From positions 10,428,494 to 10,492,493 of the forward strand of contig CM053256.1 in assembly GCA_028583405.1 (NCBI GenBank): a stretch of DNA of 64,000 bases, given 5' to 3'. The translations under genes and the position numbers were made by a program. Below, one piece after another: positions 47,591 through 60,164 of the stretch (its first letter is position 1; each line of letters opens with the position of its first letter). The notes below the pieces were generated by a model that was given only the letters and a program-made list of their open reading frames with translations, was not told the origin of the DNA and did not search any database. This stretch comes from Pogonophryne albipinna. Its lineage: Eukaryota > Chordata > Actinopteri > Perciformes > Artedidraconidae.

Positions 47591-50500
47591 ATGACACCCA
47601 TGATGCATCTGTGGTTGCTCCCACTCCTGTTGAGCATTGTGAGTACATAACACTGCCAACTGTTGTTCCTATCCTTTAATTCATATTCATAGTAAATGCA
47701 CAATCAGAGGACCCTCTTAAAAGGCTATTGGATTAATTCATGAACAATTAATAGGTGCAGGAAGTATAGGCTTGACAATCTTGAACAAAGAAAATATTGA
47801 TAACCAAGTTAAAGAAATGTGTGCAAGAAAGCTTTTGGTTACTTATTTAAAACGCATAAAGGAAGTGTGAATATTACTAAGCGTTAGTCTTTTGTCTGTA
47901 GACTTTGCTCTGTCCAGCGAAATACAAGAGTTCCCCACTTGTCATGTATTCTTGGTTCAATAAATAACTTGGCTGTAAAACATGCCCTCAATGCCTGACT
48001 ACATTCAGCTGCAGTATCGAGTTAAAAGTGCTAATGTGTGTGAGTGTGAGAGGTTCAGTTTGACCTCAGCCTGTAGTGTATTCAGTGACCTTTGACCTCT
48101 GTTTCTGTTCTGATAGGCCTTCGGGAAGGATCTGGAGGAAAAGAAGGGACCGTTTGAGAACACACAGCTGGATGTGGCAGAGGGGACACCAGTGCCATAT
48201 GCCATGCATCAGGTATTACACACATAACTAAAAGCAATTATTCAAACACTACACTTAAGTACAATTTTCATGTATATTTACCTTTTTCCTCAAATGCTAC
48301 TTCATACTTTTCCTTCACAACACATCAGAGGTTTAACAATTATAAATGTGTTGATAATTAATGTGACTCCCGGGTAGAGATTGAGCAATATAGGTTGTTA
48401 TCTTTAAAAACAATAACTATCAATAGATTTTTCTATGTGAATTTTTATTATGTGGTTACATGAGAGATTTGAAAAAGCGGTCTAGCTCTATTATGTTAGA
48501 TAGGTGAAAATGAAACCTTTTTTAAAAACAGTTATTCAGATATAACAAAGACCAGACTTACACAATGTCGCCATGTATTTATATGTTATGCATGGTGACC
48601 TTATTCAAGTTTGTTTTCCAATAATAATGATATTCACTAGAAAGACATGTGTGTCCTACCTGCAGTGAATGTGTTTCGTAAACAACTTGTATCGTTAAGT
48701 GACCGTCTTTCCCTTCATAGTTTCAGGTGACCCATCTAGGTGTAAATAATTTCAGGCTGAGTGGAGAAGGTAAGGAAGACATTAGGATTTCACAGGACGG
48801 GTGGCTGTACCTGGAGAAGCCTCTGGACTGGTCCCAAGAAGATCATTACATGCTCATGGTAATGTGGTCCTCTCTCCTCTTGCAAATACACAGAATAAAT
48901 GTAGTCGCTATAAAACTTGTATTTATATGTACTTGTGCTTGTGTGGCTTCATTCAGGTGGAGGCACTGGCAGATGAGGAAGTTGTGGATGGCCCAATTTA
49001 TGTGACGATAAATGTTGTGGATGTGAACAACAATGCTCCTTACTTCAACCAGAGCACCTACACAGCTGTGGTCAGAGAAAACAGTCCAACAGGTGTGTTT
49101 TAAATTGGTGAATGTCCGGGTATTTGTGAAAACTGCTCGAGTGGCTTTTAGGGAGACATTTCTTCCTTTTACCCCACCTTTGCTGGGGCATGGCTTCACA
49201 TCTTGGAGGGTTAATGCCACCTGTGCATCAGTGAAATTGTGTGAAACCTCTGGCAGGAGTTGTGTATCTCATTGGCATCGGAAAATAATTGTATTTCAAC
49301 CTTAAACCGTCAGAGAATAACAGGAAAACAGGAAAGAGTAAAAAAGGAATACTGTTAACATTTTTCACGAGACATGTTTCAATGTAGAGTGACACCAAGC
49401 GTACACACAATACGAATGCATTTTCTAATATATATTATGAAATAAGAATACTTTTTTTCATTACCTAAGGGGAAATTAAATAGGAGAACAGTATTTTAAG
49501 GGTTGCTTTTTGGCATTGGGCTGTAGTGTATTCGATGTAGCTGCTCTTTAGAATGCATTGGCAGGAACAAATGTCCTTCATTACAGCTGTATTACTGTGC
49601 AATAATAAGGCTCTTAGGAAAATACATGAAGGTGACTCAAACCGCTGTACTTTTGAATGTGTATGGCAATAAAAAACGGTGTGATAAACATCTGGAAGCA
49701 TTAGAAAGCAGGATTCCTGGCATGCGTGTGGGTTAAACCTTATTCCTATGTTGCCTGACATCATTACATTTCTCCGGTTTGAAATACTCAGAGATTATTT
49801 CACTGCGGTAAGACCTTTTATAAATCAGTTTTATATGTTGTTTCAGGTACCCCATTTGCACGAGTGTTTGCATTTGATCGGGACGACCCAGAGACTCCAA
49901 ACGCTCACCTGAGCTACAGCCTGGTCAGCCAGATCCCCAACAACCACCAAGTCCCTCTGTTCCAGGTGGACCCCCACACCGGAGAGATCTCCACCACAGA
50001 AGCAGGTACTAACACTTTGATTAACACACTGTCATTAACACACATACATGAACACACATACGTTGGGGAACACAGAACCAAGAGCATCCTCTGTGAGAAA
50101 GTCTGTAATCTGTCCATCTCTGCCTGTAATCTGGCAGTATAGTGCCACTGTAAATCCAGATTACACAGCTCATTTTGTGAGGCGAGATTAACGCTGATTG
50201 GAGGCAGATTGGCTGAACGTGTCGCGTGATGTTGATCACCGATTACTTTGAGCTTGTAAATAAGGCTGAGTTTGAAGATGCTTGTTTACATCTGTGAGCT
50301 GTTTGCCATCTTACTGAACAGTATTTAATGTGTGTGTGTTCTTTAAATAGGGGAAAAGATGCTTAAGGCTAGAGAAGGCATCCACTATGGCAGAGGAGAA
50401 GATCGCAGCATTGACGCTCTGAGGACGAAGTTTGACGACTACTGCCCAGTGCAGAACATCCCCTATGAGGAAAACCCCTTCTTCACCTGTGTGGAGAAAG

Positions 50501-53500
50501 CAGGTTTGTACCCAGCAACACAAATAATAATACACAGTCTTACACATACTCAGCGGGGGAAGAAGTACTTAGATATTTTACTTGAACTAAACAATAAATA
50601 TCCCAGTGTAGAAATATTCTGTTGAAAGAAAATATCCTGCATTAAGAATTTAGCAGAAAAAATGAAAACGTATTAACATCAAAATGTACTCAAATTACTA
50701 AAAGTAAGAGTACTCATTTTGCAGAAGGGTCCATTTGAGTAAAATGGATAATCTTTTTTTATTTCGAATAAAAATGTGATGCATTCAAATGTAAATTACC
50801 TAAATGTTGCTGCTGGTAAAGATCTGGCATACTTTTACAATATTATAAACTGCTAGGCAGCTTGCCATTTTCATCAAAGGATCAATAAAGTTCTAATCTG
50901 AATCTGCAAAGAAATTATTAACTATATTTATAAAATAAAAGTCATGGAGTAAGGCGTATAATATTTCACTCCGGGATATAGTGTAGTAGAAGTATAAATT
51001 AGCAGAAAATGGAAATACCTTAAGTAAACAACAATTACTTTAAAATTGTACATTACCTTTACAAGTTCAGCACATTCAACAAATGTGAAAGTGACAGGTG
51101 GTGTTAATGTAGATAAACACAGAATCACAGAGGAAGAGACGCCTGTCAGCTGCTGGTGCTGCTGGTGTGATTTATCTGGAGATGAGGTGACGAGTGCAGA
51201 CGGGGAGAAGCATGTGACTCATCTTTCTGAAATTAGAGATCTAGTCAAATAAGTTTGTCATGTTAAACCCTCCAAAGTCTTTGTTTTTGTTGCCTGTATG
51301 GCTCTAGTTAACACGTGTGTCTTCCTCTGTGGTGTCAGAATTGAGGAGGAGGAACGTGGACCCCCTGGAGGACCCAGACTTCACCCTGTCAGTGCGCGTG
51401 CAGGACCTGGGAGGAGCGTCCGAGACGGCGCTGAGTGGAAACGCCATTATGCACATTGTTGTGCAGCAGAACCTTTGGGTCAATCCTGGCCCGATAACTA
51501 TTAAAGAGCACTTGAAGGAGTCTTACCCTAAGGTCATCGCAAAGGTACGGAGGGATTCTATCTCTGCAGAATTGCAATCATGTCATATCCACTTTATATC
51601 CAGAATCTAACCTTCCCGATCTGGCCTCTTTCCTCCCTTTCTGGATCCAGGTCCAGTCCAATGAGCCCAATGCCATCTACACGTTAGTCCAGAAGGAGCG
51701 AGAGCTGAAATTCCCCTTCCAGATCACAGAAGATGGAGAAATACATCTGACAGAGGAGTTGGATAGAGAAGACAAGGACATGGTACACAATAACAGCTTA
51801 GTTTGCCCAATAACTCACTGTTATCCTACATGACAATAACTTCTCACACTTCTAGGGATGATTGTTGAACTTGTGTTTCAGTACATCCTGGTGGTGTTCG
51901 CAGTGGATGAGAACGAGCAACAGGCGGATCCACCCATGGAGATTCAAGTGTTGGTGGACGATGTGAACGACAACGCACCCGTGTGTGAAAATATGGAGAC
52001 TGAGTTTGAGGTGCAGGAGGACGAGCCTGAAGGTACGATGTGTGTGTGTGTGTGTCCGTGTGTGTGTGTGACCATTACATAATGTGTTATATGTACTTTA
52101 CAGTTAGGATGATGTTTTATAACTGTAGATTCAGCAATCTGTAAGAATTACTATAATGTTGCAGCTGGTAATGATGGTGCAAATTGAAACTACTTTAATA
52201 ATAATACATCATATTTTACAAGTTAATTATATTGTGTATGATACAATACCATATTTAGCATAAGATGGAAATACTAGTACTAAAAAGTCTAGTAGATCAA
52301 ATTGAACTAAGTATTGTAAATGTACTTTGTTCCACTGCAACTCACTAAATTATACTTAAAGTGAAGTTAAAGACTAACCTTTAATACCACCTGTCTTGAG
52401 ATCACATAATTAAACATATCTATACCATAAAGAAGGAAATTGGGTGAAATAAAAAAATAAAAAATGCATCGAAAATTGCACACAATTCAACTCTATTCTT
52501 GTCCTTCGATAAATGCATACAGAACAAAGTTTGTTACATCCTGTGATGTAGGCTAAAAACATCTCATTCTGAATAATATATATTGGTATCATTGATATTT
52601 TTGACACAAAACTGCTGAAATGTGACTCATGTGTTTACTCCCTTCTGGTCCACGTTGCAGTCATCTACAGCGGGGTTTACTTTGACTGTAACCAGAGCCC
52701 CTTGGACTGTTTATTCTTACAGTCTGTTTCTTGTGCTTCCAGGCAGCCTGATTGGACTGCTGTTGGCTCACGATGACGATCAGGCCGGGACAATAAACTC
52801 TTTCCTCACTTACACCATCCTATCCCAGATCCCAGCCACCTCCCCCAACGCCTTCTCCATCGATGCTGCTTCCGGAAGAATCCAGGCACTGCGCCCTCTG
52901 CATCGAAAAAATCACCATATGTATAACCTCAACGTCAGAGTCAACGACCCAGGTAACAAACTGTGCCATGTCACACACCTGAAAACAAAAGTCACACAAA
53001 AACCAACTGGTCAAATGGTTGTAATATTTGTATTCATTTTGAAAACTTAATGGACTCAAGCTTTTGCCTTTTAATCCAAATTTGTTTTTATTTTTGCAAA
53101 TTCTATAATATAATGGGCAATTAGAGGAAACTACGGTGGCCCTGAAGTGCAAGACACCACAGCATTTCACAAAACGCCACAGCATTTCAGAAAACACCAC
53201 AGCATTTCAGAAAACACCACAGCATTTCACATTGGACGGAAAGGGTATTCCTTAGGGAGAACACTTCTTGTTTGTGATTGGACAGAGCCAGCCAGAGAAG
53301 CACTGCTGTGATTGGTTGTTTTTGCTGCCAGTCAAGAAATGACGCTTCGTGATTGCCAACACATCAGCCGTTAGCACCATAGACTGTATATAATGTTAGC
53401 ACACACTCAGAGCTCACAGCTCCTCATATCTGTTCAGAAACTGGACAAAAGTTAAACATGTACAAACCACAGACTGTCTGTGTCATGGCGAATACAGTCG

Positions 53501-56500
53501 CTGCTTTATTTATGTCTGTATGACGTTGTTGTGAGTGTGGACGGAGCAGCAACAGGTTAGTTTAGCCTGATGGATCCGATTCCATTCAGAAAACACACAT
53601 TTTAAAAGCTTTTCGCCTGCCGTCTTGTCTGCAGACTTGTTAAAGCGTTAATTCATGTTTTTTACTAACCGTTATCAGTATGCAGTGTTGGGCAAGTTAC
53701 TTCCAAAATGTAATATATTACTTATTACTCTCTTTTGAAAGTAATAAGTTACATTACAATATTACTGTCTCTGAAATGTAATGAGTTACACTACTTTAGT
53801 TACTTTTTAGTTACTTTCACCAAAATAACCGCAAAAGAATGGCTAGGTATTTTAAATGCTGAAATGTAGTTTAGTGCAGCTCATTATACATCCAGTGAAG
53901 GGCGATGTGTATAGCATAACAACTGTGTAGGCCCTTAAGGCTACTAACAACTTGTATTACACGGCTTAGTTGAATACTCGATTCTGATTGTAAATTCTTA
54001 ACATGTGACACGTTGTTAATACAGTACAGACCACTGTCAAGGACTATAATGAAGGTTGCTAAGGAAAGAAAGAGAAAGCAAAAGAGGTTAAAAGACGGAG
54101 CGCTGGACGTCAGATAAATCACCAGAAGAAGGCAGACGGGAAGTAAACACTAACAGGACACGGAATGGGCTCTGTATTTTGTTTAGTATATGGCCGTGTA
54201 CAGGCCCGGTTCCAGAACAAAATGACTCAGGGTGCCTCTGAGATTACAGGGGGCGCAGCAGCAGTAGGTTTACATGAGCAATAGTGGCCGGCAACAGCAA
54301 TGAAAAATAGCATTGATGGTCCCCAATGAACAGATTATGGCATTTGTTATGTTTTGAAACCAAGCAAGTGAGAACATTTCAAGTGAGTTAAAAGTGCAAT
54401 CCTGAAATATTTCATATAGTCCAAAGTGGACTGTGGCAAAGAAAAGCACAAAAGCTTCAAAGCTGTACTGATAAAACAAATGAGAACATATTGTAAATCA
54501 AGGCAAATATTATTTGAACCAGCTCATGGTTTGAAATGGCAAACATTGAAAAGCAAAAGTATTATTAAAACCATGTACTAAATCATCACCTTGGTCCCAT
54601 CATATACTCTGGGAAGAGAATATTTACTGTGCTTGAAAACTGGTATCACATCATCATGTGAGGTTGACTTTGTGACCTGGAGAACATTTCAGCTGCAACA
54701 TTAGCTTGTTGATAAGCTTGGGATATGAGATAGTTTTGTAGCCATTCGTGGTGAAGGCATCTGTGCTATTGTATGCATTATTTTTGACCCAACATTTCTA
54801 CAGGCATGGCAGAATATGGCACTATTTTCACATGAATATTCTAGCCCTTGTCTATTTGTATACCACGAGCTGCAAAATGACCGCCTAACCCCACTGTACA
54901 GGCGGGTACTTGTTTAGATATACCTGGGCACGGCAGGCTCTGTTTTGCCGTGGTATCTTGGCACCTGCGGGCCGCAGAGGGGCGGCGTAGCTGCTCCGGG
55001 GTTGAGGGCGGCGAGTCAGGCGGGAGTAAGCTAGTGTCCACAACGGAGGGTAACGTGATGTCCCCATCTGACCTGTTGCTACTGTCTGTAGTAGATGCAG
55101 TGTTGCTGGCGTTTAGTGATGGTTGCTTTAACCATTTTCGTATAAATGATTATCCACAGATGTGTGTCACTGCTGTGGAAGCACTTTGGAAATGATGCAC
55201 GCGCAGCGGAGCAGGTCACGCGCACCTGACACAATTTGTTGTTAGTATTTTTCGCTCCGTTCTCTTTTTTGAATAGAGGGTGCATAACATTCAACTGCCC
55301 CGAAGATCCCGACGCGAAGCCTGAAGGGTAAACACCAGGTTTACTAATCTACCCGCACAATTTGTCTGATGTCCGAATGTCTCGCTATGTTGGTACATTC
55401 TTAAAAAACAAAACACCATTTAATTTCCGGTTAAAATGTGTTCTAACTGCGTTACTGGGCATTGTAACGGGTAATATATTACCCACATTTCATTAGTAAT
55501 GCGTTACATTACTTCGTTACAGCAAAAAGTAATATATCACTGTAACTCCGTTACTTTTGTAACGCGTTACACCCAACACTGTCAGTATGTAGTTACTTAT
55601 AACGGTATATAAGTAACTACATACCAAATGCTGTGGTGTCTTGCAGGGCCACTGTAGAAAACAAACTTTATTTTATTTGTAATAGATACAAACTTTTTTT
55701 TAAATTATTTAGTCAAGTTAAAGTTAAAAAACCCTGAATTAATTAATTTTATTATATATTATTTAGTTTTTCTTAAATGTTAAAAGCTTTTTGCATAATC
55801 CCTTTACCAAGTTTATTTCCTGGAAATGTATGTTCTATGTGATAACTGAATTCATTTTATTTATTGTTGTTGGTAGTTTACTAATCAATAAAGGTGAACA
55901 TAATAATGTTTCTCCTCACAGCTTACAGCACAGAATGTAAGGTCGTCATCAAGGTCATTGATGTCAACAACGAGACGCCTCAGTTTGAGAAGACCAATGT
56001 AAGTATGTGAGCCACTTCCTGTCACTTTTTTTCTCACACTGTTTGGCTGATTTTCTTCATGTTTCTGTGTGCAGTACGGCACTCAGTCTCTGTCTGAGGA
56101 CATTCCTGTGGGACACACCGTGCTGTCCATCAAAGCGACCGACGCCGATGACCCCGACAGCGGCAGCTCGCTCATCGAGTTCTACATCACAGCTGGAGAT
56201 GATGAAGGTGTCTTCAGTGTGCAGACCGACGGCCACGGCGTTGGTCATGTGGTCGTATCTAAGGTACATAACTATTTTTTTCTACATCTCCCATGTGATC
56301 TTCCAATGGTTTGGATCTGTAACTGTTCCGTGTTGAACTGTTAGTTGATTCGTTAATTGTTTTGTATCAATAAAAACATGTTTTACTCTTTAATATGGCA
56401 GAACAAAAATCCCAGTCTAATTGTTATTTTAAATTGTTTGTTTGAACCAATCAGCAGTCCAAAACTGTGTAACGTTTTTTAAAATACAAAAAATAAAAGC

Positions 56501-59500
56501 TATACACATTCTCACGTTTAAGAAGGAAATGTTTTCTGGTATAAATGAATAAAAAAACTACCAAAATAGTTGGTAATTTTTTTCTGTAATTCTTTGTAAG
56601 GCTGCTGGATCTGAATTATTACTTTTGTGTGACTAAATAGAAAGTAGTCGTGCGTGAATGTGTAGATAGAGCTGCTTAGCACGACTTTAAATATAAAATT
56701 CCTTGGATAAGCAGAGTGGAGAATTTTTTCTTGGCAACCATCTTCTCCAAGAAATGTAACCTGTGAGAAAGGGCTGTGTTGTGACCTTCAACATTTTATT
56801 TCCTTTTTTATTTCTAACCCGCCTGCTTGTCTCCTGACAGCCTCTGGACTTCGAGTCCTCCGCCACCTACAAGCTCCAGATTGATGCTCGTAACACGGAG
56901 CCGCTGATGAAGGGTCTGGAGTACGGCAGCGAATCCACAACCTCCATCACTGTGTCCCTTACTGACGTGGACGAGGCTCCAGAGTTCAGTCAGGACATCC
57001 TGGATGTGACGGTGCCCGAAAACACCACCAAGGGATCGGTGCTGCTCACTGTGGAGGCTAAAGATCCAGAGGGCAAAGAGATCCGGTAAATAAATAACAC
57101 AGGCCATACCAAGCAGGCACCAACTACCATGAAGACTAAAATCAACTAGGAATTGCATCTTCGTACATGTATTGTCAGTGTACCAACAGCCTGATATATT
57201 ATCCTTCTTTATGAAACAAAATGAATTACATTTAATGTAAGGATTTAGATTTTCAGCATAGAAAAACATTAGGAAGTTGGAGATAGACGTATGTACTGTT
57301 GGGATTTGTTGACAACAGTAGAAATAAAGAATAATCTCTGCCTTGTTCTTTAATATGAAGTTCCTCTAAAACCCTTCAATAACAGCTCCTACAAACCTTT
57401 ATAAAATGTCAGCAACTAGGACAATTCCCAACTATTGAAATGTTGAACTATTAAATATCTTAGAAAATTAAATATGTTAAAGTACACATCAAATTACTAA
57501 TAATTGTTTTACTTTTTATTTAAAAGCAATAACCACAAAAACAGCTCAGAGCTATAAACCCTTATACGGACTTCAAAACACACTCCTAAAAACCTGAGGG
57601 AGACAACACTTAGTCTGTATCCATGTTGTTTATCTGCTTAAACAAGATGTGCTTTATGATAGAGGACTGAACACACACAAACACACACACACGGAAATGT
57701 TCCACTAGATCATTACTGTCTTTGTTTTTACCATTACTGCGACTGTTAGGACTTGACATGTACACAAACCAGGCTATGGAATTGTTTTGACTACCATTAT
57801 CCCCCCCCCCCCCCCCCCCCCCAGGCCCCCAGTCCAGAGCCTGGTGTACTGTGGATGATTTATAATATATATTACTAATATACACACTTATTTGTGTGTG
57901 ATTGTTGTCCAGATTCACGTTGGACGGTGACTCTCAGGGATGGCTGGAGATCGATGCTGCCACAGGGGAGATCAAGACCAAAGGAAAGCTGGACAGAGAA
58001 ACCCTGGAGTCTTTTGAAGTCACTGTCACTGCATTTGAGAAGGGTGAGATATCAGCCTCTAACAGTGTCATGTTTTCTCAAAGATTGTGCCTTTTAATTT
58101 ATAAGAAAACATCTAGGTGAGCCGAGCAACTAGGAAGATCTCTTTAACAAAGAAACATTGGTACAGAAGTGGATGCAATAACTTGATAATATAATTAATG
58201 TTGTTAATATTTTATGTTCTCACAAACTGAAACCTGACCATTGTTTTCCTTTATTTAATAAACTAGTGTCAGGAAACCTTTCTCATGCTTTTTGATTTAT
58301 CTCTAAAGAGAACCCAGAAAAGTCTTCTGAGCGCGTGTTGTCTGTGAGGCTGCTGGATGTCAACGACAACTTCCCCAAACTGACGGAGAAGCAGTCCTTC
58401 ATCTGTGTGAAGAACGCCAAGCCTGTCATCATCAAGGCCGAGGACACAGACAGCGCTCCCTTCTCCCAGCCGTTCACCTTCGCTTTCGCCCACGGCAAGA
58501 AATCTCCCAACTGGGAACTGAAGAGCGTCGACGGTACGCTGACGTTCTGTACTAGTCATTTAAGAAAGCAGAGAAAGTGTTAACTGCAACGTTTTACAAA
58601 TCTTAACACTGTTCTTGTGTTTGTTTGTATGTTATACAGGTTCATCAGCCGCACTGACTCTGAGGAAATCTCCGAGTGAAGATAAAACCTTTGTAATTCC
58701 CATTAGCATTAAAGACAATGCAGGCCTGGGAGTCACACAGTCGTTTGAAGGTGAGTTCATTCTTTGGGTTACATTTAAAGGGTAAGCCTGGAAACCAAGA
58801 AAAGACAAAAAGCCAACATTGACTTGTTGTCTGGGTAGTCAAAGCCCAATATGTAGTAAAAATATTCCTTCATTTCATAAACACAGGCACAGTAATTGTG
58901 TTTTAATCAATCCCATATTCAGCAACTTGTTCCTGTTAACTATAACACATGATAATCTGCCGCTAAAATTAGTCCCCAACAAATCAACCTTTTCCTCCTG
59001 TTTGATTTGCTAAAAACTAGATGAGTTTTAGAAAACACTATAGTATTTTTTAAGCTTTTCTAAACATGAAATAAGATTTTTATTTTTTTTAAACAACTTT
59101 ATTTTTCAGTTTTTTTTTTAATAAATATAAAGTTTGATGACGTGTGTCTTCCCTATATTCCAGTGAGAGTATGTAACTGCACAGAGCTGGGTTACTGCTA
59201 CATGGCGCCAGTGGAGCGTAACCTCGGTTATGGGATGGGACCCACCATCGGGATCCTGGCTGGCGTTCTGGGATTCTGCCGTAAGTCTGACAAACTCATA
59301 TATATTACTCTGTTATCTTTGAAAAACAAATTCACGTTTTAACTGGCATTGTTCATTCTGTAGGATATTGTGTTGTTTTCTAGTATCGTGTTGGTGACTG
59401 ACTTTTTGTTTGTCTTATTGCAGTTATTGTCTTCGTCATAGTGATCAAACATATTAATAAAGGGAACAAGAGAAACCTGAATGAGGATGAAGAAGAGAAG

Positions 59501-59515
59501 AATCCCATTAATTAG
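47591..59515 (+). CDS. cdh17: cdh17 (cadherin-17, LI-cadherin), 18 coding exons
   Basis: Cadherin-17 is a calcium-dependent adhesion protein of intestinal-type epithelia. Coding exons: 47591-47638, 48117-48212, 48721-48858, 48957-49092, 49847-50005, 50351-50503, 51339-51544, 51651-51782, 51882-52032, 52743-52952, 55922-55998, 56075-56263, 56841-57085, 57913-58043, 58309-58533, 58640-58750, 59164-59280, 59424-59515. Every junction is in phase, giving 871 aa (human 832). Exon 1 is a signal peptide (MHLWLLPLLLSI). Cadherin linkers include DVNNNAPYF, DDVNDNAPVC, DVNNETPQF, DVDEAPEF and DVNDNFPKL. A transmembrane helix (about 828-849) is followed by about 22 charged residues with no catenin-binding domain, the hallmark of this subfamily. 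Exon 6 adds about 50 residues in the second-repeat region. Exon 14 has LDGD where human CDH17 has RGD. Confidence 0.96.
50548..51065. repeat. Dispersed non-autonomous repeat (AAGTACT-type), copy 1
   Basis: The segment from GGGGAAGAAGTACTTAGAT through the blocks ATCAAAATGTACTCAAATTA and AGTAAGAGTACTCATTTTGC has the wording of a very common fish repeat. Similar blocks recur at about 52100-52345 and 61843-62240. Boundaries are approximate. It lies in the cdh17 intron after exon 6. Confidence 0.6.
52100..52345. repeat. Dispersed repeat, degraded copy 2
   Basis: It shares AATGTTGCAGCTGGTAA and the AAATGTACTTTGTTCCACTG end with the family seen at 50548-51065, in the intron after cdh17 exon 9. Degraded, with approximate limits. 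Confidence 0.45.
53131..55657. mobile_element. Outer DNA transposon remnant in cdh17 intron 10, split by another hAT
   Basis: The left end CTACGGTGGCCCTGAAGTGC and the right end GCAGGGCCACTGTAG are inverted, and both run into copies of CACAGCATTT. Just inside the left end, four copies of a 20-bp CACAGCATTTCAGAAAACAC unit stand in tandem (53158-53230). The interior at about 53390-53660 matches, inverted, part of the hAT derivative at 28839-30313 (around CACAGACTGTCTGTGTCATG). A second hAT element (53683-55581) is inserted inside it. Confidence 0.75.
53683..55581. mobile_element. Non-autonomous hAT element, CAGTGTTGGG ends, 8-bp target duplication
   Basis: The termini CAGTGTTGGGCAAGTTACTT and GTAACGCGTTACACCCAACACTG (shortened: ACACCCAACACTG) are inverted. 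The 8-bp target duplication TCAGTATG is exact at 53675-53682 and 55582-55589. The 1899-bp unit has subterminal GTAATATATTAC-type blocks but no transposase frame that I recognise. The end sequence is one of the most abundant hAT types in fish. Confidence 0.93.
57801..57822. repeat. Homopolymer run of 22 C
   Basis: A 22-base C run in the intron before cdh17 exon 14. A shorter C run (about 11-12) is at 61616-61630. Long C/G homopolymers are places where consensus length is unreliable. Confidence 0.9.
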
Positions 59516-59518
59516 AGA

Positions 59519-59562
59519 CCACACACACACACAAACACACACACAAACACACACACACACAT
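59519..59562. repeat. (AC)n run in the cdh17 3' UTR
   Basis: Interrupted AC repeat starting within five bases of the cdh17 stop codon. Confidence 0.85.
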
Positions 59563-59910
59563 ATTAACACAACATTATTTTATTGTATTTACAAGAGAGA
59601 GTTAAGTGCTGTGCACAGTTAATAACTGTCAGGTGGCCCCATGCTAATCATGCATTTATAAAGCTTGTTAACATATTTTATTTGAAGTTCACTCCTAGAC
59701 TCGGGTTGTTTAATTAGCAGGTAAACTATCTCACATAATCCAATTTGTTTTTGGCCCAGACCGTTTGTGAGTAATTCTCTTCTGCCTTAATGTGTTGTTA
59801 CAGCTGGAAATATTTTTATTATTTAGAAACATCTTAAACCCAGAATGTCTCTGTCTGTATTGAACAATAACTGCTGTGTTTTGTAAGGAATAGTCATTGC
59901 TTTGTTTCCA

Positions 59911-59916
59911 AATAAA
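59911..59916 (+). promoter_or_regulatory. cdh17 polyadenylation signal
   Basis: AATAAA about 395 bases after the cdh17 stop and followed by T-rich then (TG)n sequence, which can act as the downstream GU-rich element. Confidence 0.6.
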
Positions 59917-59954
59917 CAAGAAACTGGGGAACACTTTTGTTTTCACATTATCAT

Positions 59955-59956
<2 letters not shown>

Positions 59957-60023
<67 letters not shown>
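59957..60023. repeat. (TG)n microsatellite
   Basis: About 33 uninterrupted TG units. Confidence 0.95.
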
Positions 60024-60026
<3 letters not shown>

Positions 60027-60164
60027 CTGCCTGTGTAGGTGTGTGTGAAGTGCATATGGTGCATGTCAGATAAGAAATTAGATGCAGCAGATCTTTCAAA
60101 CATTGAAACTTCAAATACGTTTTTCTCCACTCCAGTCCATTTCCGACTAACATTTTTTATGTGC

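Noticed and set aside
53158..53230. Regularly spaced 20-bp repeats considered as a CRISPR-like array
   Set aside because: They are a direct tandem repeat without unique spacers, inside a transposon of a vertebrate genome.
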